NCBI GenBank assembly: GCA_038503075.1
Contig: JBCAML010000003.1
Location: 1,736,001-1,800,000 of the forward strand
DNA: 64,000 nucleotides
Source: Gyromitra esculenta
Taxonomy: Eukaryota; Ascomycota; Pezizomycetes; Pezizales; Discinaceae
Reading direction: 5' to 3'
Below are positions 56,901-64,000 of this stretch, in pieces. The position numbers and the translations under genes were made by a program. The stretch's first letter is position 1. Each line of letters opens with the position of its first letter. The notes under the pieces are model-generated. The model was not told the origin of the DNA and did no database searches. It saw only the letters and a list, made by a program, of their open reading frames with translations.

Positions 56901-59900
56901 TTTTACAGCATGGAGAAACGGTAAACTGGCAGCTGCAGTTGCCCTGTTAAAACCAAATGTTTCCTTACAAATACCCATTAAAATAGACCCACAATTAGTG
57001 AACATGACCCCGAACCCCGCACCACATAAGCCCCAAAGCGCAGTGCTTTAGGGATACAGGGCTTAATGATTAATTGCCCTAGATATGGCGAGAGTTATGT
57101 GAAACTAATTGTCCCTCAAGCGTCCCCAGCACTCGCCTTTATTGTAATACTGCTGTGTGCTGAGTCAGTCCCGGATCACCCCGTGCACTGTTATCCAATC
57201 TACTTAAGCTTGCTTATAAATAAAGTTTAGCTCCAGGATAGGCGTTTGGATAGCAACAAGATCTGATTACAAATATATATAATCGAGTACTATTTAACTA
57301 AGCCCAAAACGACTACAAATAAGATTTTAGTGTCCCCCAGAGGGCAGTAACAGTATTTGGGCCTACCCAGATTTTCTACTCGTTCGCCGGGATCTGCTGT
57401 ACATGCGTATGTGGCTATGTTGTAGTGGATCGAGGTAGATCTGTGGTGGTTGCTATGCAGATGTCGAACTTAAGCTTTGAGCCAAGCTGAAGCTTACGTA
57501 CGTGTATATATGGGTAAGTAAGAGCCTCGTTGGAGGTACGCTCCCTAATTCTTATTGAAGTATCTGGATTTGCCCTAGCTTTATAAATATAAGCCATTTA
57601 GATAGAGGTCGTGCGCCATCCATTTAGAGGTCCCGTAATGGGTTCGGTTTTGGGGCTACGGAGTCGAGATTGTTTCCTAGACAACGGCTTTGAGTGAAAA
57701 TGTTGAAGGCATTGATCGTCTCGAGAGTGACTATTTACTTGATTCTATATATTATTCCTTAGGTCTAAAAGGGCACCAGATGGAGATCTTTATTTGTTTT
57801 CTATTTATCGGTTTATAGTAGCGAAGAGCAATTGAATCGAGTGATAATATGTGAATAGCTAAGCGCCAAGCAAGCGCCAAGCAGGCAATCGGCACGGGAG
57901 TGTCTCTTCGCTAAAATAAGGATAGATTTGGAATTGTGGCTCGAAACCACTTTAAAACAAGCCCGTAATCCTTGGCCTGAGGGCGAAATACAACGTCGAG
58001 GCAAAGGTCTGCGCCTTGTTTAAATCGTTATATAAAACCGTGTGGTCCTTTCATTTCCAACAAAATTGACTTCTTTTGCAACTCGAACCATTCATAAACT
58101 CCCCCCAGCAGCTAAAGAAGCGAACCTAATGCCTGAGCATGCCAGGAAAGGGCCTGGATGATCCCTTTTGGCCCCCGCAATTTGGTTGGATTAACGACGC
58201 CAAAATCTGTGCAATTTCCTTAAAGACTACGGTAACTACATTTGATTGTTTGATCAGCACTCTAGAAAGAAAATTAGCTGACTTTGATCTATTTATAGAT
58301 AGAATAAACGGGACCTTACTGTCTCCTGCGTAGTAGCACCATGACCCAGCAATTCAGGATGTCAAGGGCAAATTTATCCACGATAAGTGAGGTCATTTCG
58401 AGGGAGACTGAAATCGTGGCTTCAAGCTATCTTTCGTTATTCCCCCTCCCCTATGATAATCCCCATCTTTCGGGCCCGAGCAGCTGTACATGTCGCGTCC
58501 GAGGGTCTGCCGGAAGACATGTTGATCCGAGTTCCGAGCCCCAGAACCGATTCAATAACCCTGCTGCGAATTCACGTTTGAAGCGACAGCGAGTTCGGCC
58601 CGCTTTCGGGTGGTTAATCACGCACTCACGTGCTGGTGCTACCGAAGCGACGGATTAGCCGCCATTGGGCCATTATTAATGCATCCTTTTTGAGTCATAG
58701 AAATCCTTGCACACTTTAAAAAAGCCTTCGTTGGCTTCCGGCTACTAACTTTGGAAGCTTCGTTAGCACCGCGCGTGGGGGCTGAGAGCGATGCAACATC
58801 GTTTATTTAGAACATGCACCGCTCATTGGCCAGCAATTCGCTCCTTCTTGATGCTGGGTAAGTTTGATCTCTGGAGAGAATGACGGTGAGCTGCTGGTCT
58901 ACGGGCGAGGGTGCCCTGCTATCGACGCCAAGATACGGATGTCAGATGTCGAGCATATCAGATTTCCTTTCTATCATTAGATTATAAACATCCCCCCCTT
59001 TCGCCCAATCATCGTTAAAACCGCACCCTTTTCATACCCCAAGATATAAAAAAGGAAATATACAAATTAACAGTTATCTCAACCTGCTACTCTACCCCCC
59101 CCCTTCAAATCGAAGGTTAATAACGTACGTACGAAAATATCCACCCATTTACCCAATAAGATTAACACCATACGTTTCCCCAAGCCGGTATACAAACGCC
59201 CCACCAAAGAATGCAACATGCAAGATATAAAACTCATAAACTCCGGTTATAACACCACCACCCCTTGCCTAAAAGAACAAATAACATAGGAAACCCACGA
59301 GTAATTTAAGTCCACAGAAGATTCACAGTCGAAGCGAAGATTGAAGAAAGATACAAGAAAGATGAAGCCCCCCCCCAAAGACAAAAGGGAATAAAATCTG
59401 ATAAGAGAATATGTATAATATGCACAAAGGAGAGGAAGGGATAGAGGAGCAGAGTGTTGGAGAACTAACTCGAGATTCGTACGAGAGAGAAGAGAGTGGA
59501 GCGGAAAGCCACTGGGCGTAACGTATACGGATTAAAGGAAAGAGACGGCCGCGACTTGACGGGTTCGGCTAGAGCATCGGCAACGCCGAAGATCTAGGGC
59601 GAAAGTTGGGCTTCTTAAGGTGTCAGGTTGGTGAAACGACGGCAATTCCAAGTAGATAATCCGATAAAAATCTGTACCCGCGCAACGTTCTGTGGCCCAA
59701 GATGCGTATTGTACCTCAACGAGATACGTGTGACACAGGTCTCGTCACACCAAAAAAATGCGGGGGGGCTGTGTCATAACACAGGGTCTTGATAGAGTAA
59801 ACCCCCCATGGCCATTTCCGCGGAAATAGTGTATGCGAATATCCCCACAACCCAACCCAAACCTTCCATTGTTGTTTCCGTACCACAAAATATGCGTTTC

Positions 59901-60011
59901 TTTCTTTCTTTCTGCCCTCTTTTTTTTTGATCCTCGAAGGAAAAAAAAAAAAAAACCGCTGAAGACTGATTACTTCCTCCATTTGTCTGTCGTTGCCAGA
60001 TAGACTAATCC
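53932..60011. other. 6-kb gene-free region with one family B element
   Basis: T-rich 3' sequence follows the surface protein. Then AT-rich DNA with many short ORFs and no recognisable product (those at 58139-58658 are the longest cluster). It contains the family B element at 56664-56790, a duplicated AAGCGCCAAGC (57861-57881), and a C-run-rich part near 58990-59110. Sequence at 59260-59560 is A/G-rich and may be the 3' UTR of the minus-strand gene at 60012-60668. Confidence 0.55.
56664..56790. mobile_element. MITE family B, copy 3
   Basis: A 127-bp foldback element with arms CTCGTGATCCAGGATAAGAA and complement, flanked by TA on both sides. Compared with copy 2 the interior is inverted: GGTGAATTTGTATGGCAAA lies in its left half but in the right half of copy 2. 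It therefore inserted in the opposite orientation or its centre has flipped. Confidence 0.88.
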
Positions 60012-60668
60012 TCACATTGTCGCACAACTCATATGCATCGGCGAATATTCAACTTTGCGGCCATCTGCTGTGTACCAATCTTCGAATTTGTAATCCTCCG
60101 GGTTGATCCTTTCCGAGCTCTTCCTTCGATACTGTGACTGCCGTGATGACGATGATGACGGCGAAGAGGAGGAGGAGGCTATCGGTGAGCTTGATGACGG
60201 TCCATAAAATGCAGATGCTGGGGGGTATCCAGAATATTTCCGGATTGGGGTGCTTGTAGCTGGAGATGCCAGCGGAGGTGGTGGTTGCTGGTAGTTATTA
60301 TAATCGTAGGATTGATAGGGAATTCCGCTAGGCGACGGTGGTTGTAGGTATGTGATGGTGGGCGAAGGAATTTGTGTGGGATATGCATACGGTACTGGTA
60401 CCGGTATTTCGCTCGGTGAGGGCGAATAGCTGTAGTTGCTGTAGCTGTTGCTGTAGTTGTGGCTGTGGCTGTAGTTGAGCTCTTGCGCGTTGGGCGACGA
60501 GGGCTGGTTGTATGTGTAAGATTGTAGCTGCTCAATCTTTGGAGAAAATTCACCACTGCTGTTTGGGGTAGTGGCTGCAGTACTAGGTGAGTGGCATTCC
60601 GAAGAGCGCGTACAGGAAATCGATGAGCGTTGAGATGTGGGAGAACTACAACAGGACATTGCGAACAA
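60012..60668 (-). CDS. low-complexity Ser/Pro/Tyr-rich protein
   Basis: A single 218-residue frame (start Met1, or Met4 at 60659). An N-terminal Ser/Cys/Thr part (SCCSSPTSQRSSISC) is followed by Tyr/Ser/Asn repeats (NYSHSHNYSNSYSNYSY), Pro-rich segments and a poly-Ser run. The only part that looks folded is the short C-terminus, NPEDYKFEDWYTADGRKVEY, which follows a basic patch (RRKSSER). Predicted largely disordered. There is no signal peptide or membrane helix. The conserved-looking tail suggests a short binding motif; I do not recognise the family. CAG/CTG-type codon repeats favour a real gene but also strand slippage. Confidence 0.55.
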   Translation of the reverse strand: MFAMSCCSSPTSQRSSISCTRSSECHSPSTAATTPNSSGEFSPKIEQLQSYTYNQPSSPNAQELNYSHSHNYSNSYSNYSYSPSPSEIPVPVPYAYPTQIPSPTITYLQPPSPSGIPYQSYDYNNYQQPPPPLASPATSTPIRKYSGYPPASAFYGPSSSSPIASSSSSPSSSSSRQSQYRRKSSERINPEDYKFEDWYTADGRKVEYSPMHMSCATM

Positions 60669-61309
60669 ATTCGGGTGTTGAGTGGGAGTAAGTTACTGTT
60701 GTGGTGGATGGGGGATTGGGGGAGGGGGGGGGTGATAATTGTGGTCGGTTTGGGGAACGTGCTAACAAGGCCAGGAGGGCTACTGGCGCTCTAATATATT
60801 TTCAAGTCAATTCTCGAAGGAGTCACAAGAAAGCCGCAGAGCGCATCTTGGCGAAGGGATGGCGACGCTGCTAACGTGGGCAGGTTCTGCATGTAATTTG
60901 GTAGAATATTTACCAAATCATCGGACTTGTCCGATCCTTTTCTGGTTACAGGATACTGGATACTGGATACTGGATAGCCCAAGTCCAGTTTGAAATATTC
61001 CCCCCATTCAGAACCGACAAGGGACGGGTAGAGTACACGGGTCTATCTAATTACATAAACTCCTTTGTTGGAAGACCCGCGATAGTTCCTGAGAGGCAAC
61101 CCTAACTCTCTGATCACCTTCCCTGAACAGCCCTGGAGGTGCTTGGCCAGGCTTAAGCTGACGTCGGACCTATGGCCGAGGGCAACTCCATGCAGATCTC
61201 TGGACATACCACAACCTTGCTCAAGGCTTTTCTGGCACTCGGGAGAATGTTTGGTGAAAGCCTTGCCGGGAGGGGTTATGGTAGACGGAGGGGGGTAGGG
61301 TGAGCCCAC
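60669..61309. other. intergenic
   Basis: Upstream region of the minus-strand gene. It contains a TACTGGA heptamer repeat (about 60950-60975, three to four copies) and no gene. Confidence 0.5.
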
Positions 61310-61846
61310 ATGGCAGAGCTTAAACTACAGGATGATCTTTATTTTACCTATTTTCTAGAATGGAGACGTACACTTCTTAACATTTGGCTAATTATGCTTC
61401 GCCTCGATTCCTGGTTAACATCTCTCTTTTTCGGGGCTATTGTTATCGACTGGTTACATGGAAACGCAAAGGGTGTACGTGTGTACATACGTCCCCCCCA
61501 ATACACTGCCGGCGGACCATCCTCCGCGGTGGCTTCTAGCGATATTCTAGAACTTCATTCTTCACGTATGACAAACATCCACAAAACACAGTTTTCGTCA
61601 ATTGGCCCGTGGGCTCTCGACGAAAATTACAGTAAGTTTGCATGGACCACGCCTTCCACGAAGTCAATCAGCTTAGACTTGTCAGATTTCTCGTTGGGAA
61701 AATTGGACGAGCATCTTTCTCCGGATTCTACGATCTTTCCGTTGACTCATGGAGTTGGATTCTCGTTGTGGGTAGGTTCCTCCGAGATTGCATATCTGGG
61801 GAACCACTTGCGTCAACTCTACACCCTCAGAGGAAAAACAAAATAA
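61310..61846 (+). CDS. orphan ORF, 178 aa
   Basis: An uninterrupted ATG-started frame of 178 residues. A hydrophobic part at about 25-48 (WLIMLRLDSWLTSLFFGAIVI) could be a membrane helix. The rest is mixed hydrophilic/hydrophobic (KFAWTTPSTKSISLDLSD, GVGFSLWVGSSEIAYLGNH). It has no motif I recognise, no intron and no obvious neighbour relation. Length and composition slightly favour real coding, possibly an exon of a larger or decayed gene. Confidence 0.35.
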   Translation: MAELKLQDDLYFTYFLEWRRTLLNIWLIMLRLDSWLTSLFFGAIVIDWLHGNAKGVRVYIRPPQYTAGGPSSAVASSDILELHSSRMTNIHKTQFSSIGPWALDENYSKFAWTTPSTKSISLDLSDFSLGKLDEHLSPDSTIFPLTHGVGFSLWVGSSEIAYLGNHLRQLYTLRGKTK

Positions 61847-64000
61847 AAAAACCATCTACAATCGGATTCCAGACGCCTCTGTAACAGGCTGATTTACTGT
61901 TTCAAAGCTAACCCACGATAACAGGCATATTGAAGGTACTCGGCCTCATTCATGGAACCTCGCCTTGCGGTGACCGGAGTCCGGTCTCCGATTTTTCTGG
62001 GTACCGAGTGTTGATCTGCCGTGGCAACTATTTGCGGGATATTTGTCCAGGGAATAGGATGCGAAATGTTTTGGATTGAATAAGTACTTCGTTATAAACT
62101 CTCAGTAGGCTTCTGTAACTGATAGGCTCGTCCCAATATCTAGACCATAACCCTACGCTAGCATTCGATCGATCATCCTGCAGTGCCACACAAAACGGGT
62201 CGACATGAGCATCGCGGAAACCAGGCCGCTGACAGTACCATGGCCAAGGAAGGGTTACTAACCGGTGAGTACTGGCTACCATCGTTCCACGCATATCCCT
62301 ATCAAAAATTCCAATAACTCCTCTGGGGGATCTCATGGACGCAGGATTGGTTCTTGGTGTAAGAATAGCCTTATCTTGTTTCTCTTGTAAATATAGCGCC
62401 CTGCCATGGCTTTTCGGGAAATATAAGGACTAACAAAAAAATTATGATAGGTAACAACCTTGTGAGATTTCACTGCATATGTGGATATAAATGGAAGCTT
62501 TGTATGCTGCGATGACAAGGGCTTCAAGAGTCGAGAATGCCCCATATGATGATCATCGCTAAGTGCGTCTACTCCAGAGCAGATCAATAAACCTTGAGGC
62601 AGGATTTGTATTAATGTAGACTAGTTAATCATCGCCTATGATGCATATCAGCTTTAGTACATCTTGGCTATTGGTGGCACATGAGGCCTCTCCCCCCTCC
62701 CCCGGTTCTAGCTTTTATTCGGGGTTCTAACTATCATGGGATTTGGTGAATTGCCCATGGACTTAAAAACGGAGTGGACGCAGGCAATCTGCACCGATAA
62801 CTTGTTTAATGAAGCCTAGCTTTTAATTGTTAGTTTTTTTTTGGTGTGGCTGCATCCCCTTCACTCTTTAGCTTGTGAGATTAATCGCAAATTCTTCGAT
62901 GCAGAGCTCAGATTTAAGTTTTGAATCGTCATTCCGTGAAGGCGGACTGGCGTGACGTGACTTGCAGACGTAGTTTGTGTCACTTGGGTTTGTTCGAAGA
63001 ACCCTTCCACTGCCAGGAACAAGGAAAGGCAGAAACTTTAAATATAGTAATAATTGGTTTTTCCATGAGAACATTCACTCGAAGGCTACAATTACCCTGC
63101 CACGGCATGCAGGACGTAAGGTCCTCATAACGTATGAGATTTCAAGCCGACTGATTGGACGTTGGAAAAGGCGGTTTCAGGGATCACGGATAGGGAGTTG
63201 GGAAATCGCCCCTTCAATTGATTGGGCTGAGCCTAAGTAAACTCAGCCTCTTCGCTCAACGGTCCCGCACTATTGCTTCCTTGCAGGAATCAGCCCTTCC
63301 AAGCACATCGACCATGTGGTCCTATTGATCGCCCCATCATGACGAAGGATTTTCTGGTTGGCTTATATTACGTGAGTCTAGCCTGTTGCAAGATCTAGGA
63401 GACGGCTCTGCGAATTCCCCCTTCTAAGTGGACCCATAGCAATAATCACAGGATGTCACTCGATACTCTAGGTACTTCTTACATTTGGAATACTCTACTA
63501 GGCTTATAAAACTAGCGTAGCATCATTATTCTATAAGTGGTAGGTAAGCCACAACCGGCTCTTAAAACGGAAGAGCAAAAGATGCCTGATCGGCGGGGCT
63601 TGTTCAACCTGAAACTAACTAATTAACATTGTGCCTTAGGCGTCTATACACAAATCTCCTCGACCACTATCTGTATTGCTGGGCGTTTTGGGAGCAGACT
63701 TGGCTCCTCTAGCTGGGGTTTAATTTTTTCTAAATTCGACTGAATCCTTATCTCATAATTTGGAGTGAACTATACACTCTGAATGGTCACGAGCGCTAGG
63801 ATTGTGCCGCGCCGCACTTGCTGTACAAAAAGAAAGTCCACACTGACGTTTCATTGCCAACTCAATAGAGCCTTTGGGGCCGTGACAAATAAGGTATTCA
63901 TATCGAAGGCCGCCTCGTCTGTGTAACTTGGCTTTGTTGGCATTGATGGGATGCCACTCTTTATGACAGGGCTTCCATGGCGGTGAGTGCATTTCTGTCA
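61847..64000. other. no gene recognised to right edge
   Basis: About 2 kb of mixed sequence with short ORFs only (longest minus-strand frames at 62028-62336 and 62333-62587). I see no repeat, RNA gene or splice-joined coding sequence that I can support. Confidence 0.45.

Noticed and set aside
58139..58658. Overlapping ORFs of 64-105 aa
   Set aside because: Different frames of the same stretch, no family features and no splice sites that join them. Probably chance.

Overview
The window looks like chromosomal DNA of a filamentous ascomycete (Pezizomycotina). Genes are split by short introns (about 45-100 nt, GT...CTAAC/CTAAT...AG), and they include a Zn2Cys6 regulator, a fungal-rhodopsin-domain membrane protein, small secreted proteins and an alanine aminotransferase. 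The class (Leotiomycetes or another) cannot be fixed from the sequence alone. I rebuilt spliced models by hand. Wherever several exons are listed, reading phase was checked at each junction and the summed coding length is a multiple of three.

Layout. 0-13 kb: a possible tiny membrane protein, an orphan ORF, a Zn2Cys6 transcription factor, a cell-surface Ser/Gly/Asn-rich protein, and a reductase (extended SDR) whose last exon runs straight into three identical metallothionein-like Cys clusters. 13.7-19.2 kb: a BTB/POZ protein convergent with a Trk-type potassium transporter broken into 21 exons. 19-22 kb: gene-poor, with coding-like scraps on the minus strand. 22.3-28 kb: a 12-exon gene joining a seven-helix fungal rhodopsin domain to a complete FucP-like sugar/H+ symporter, followed by a secreted CE16-type SGNH esterase. 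28.3-29.2 kb: a secreted proline-rich protein (effector-like). 30.9-38.5 kb: housekeeping block with alanine aminotransferase (a mitochondrial presequence exon plus an internal start), the U3 factor Lcp5/neuroguidin, the ribosome factor Rpf2, and LSm8.

38.5-47.3 kb is repeat-rich accessory DNA. It holds foldback elements with TA duplications (three families in the window: A, B and C), a 0.6 kb long-terminal-inverted-repeat element whose spacer carries telomere-like GGGTTAGG runs, a degenerate tandem repeat, and two paralogous C2H2 zinc-finger genes flanking the block. One of these paralogues has lost a zinc ligand. 48-49 kb: protein N-terminal methyltransferase. 49-64 kb is mostly non-coding, with two more family B elements, a Mid2-like surface protein and a few orphan ORFs.

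The most novel items are the two in-frame fusions (SDR + metallothionein-like tail; 7TM rhodopsin domain + MFS sugar symporter). The set of TA-flanked foldback elements sharing a CTC(G/A)T terminus, probably mobilised by one kind of transposase, comes next.
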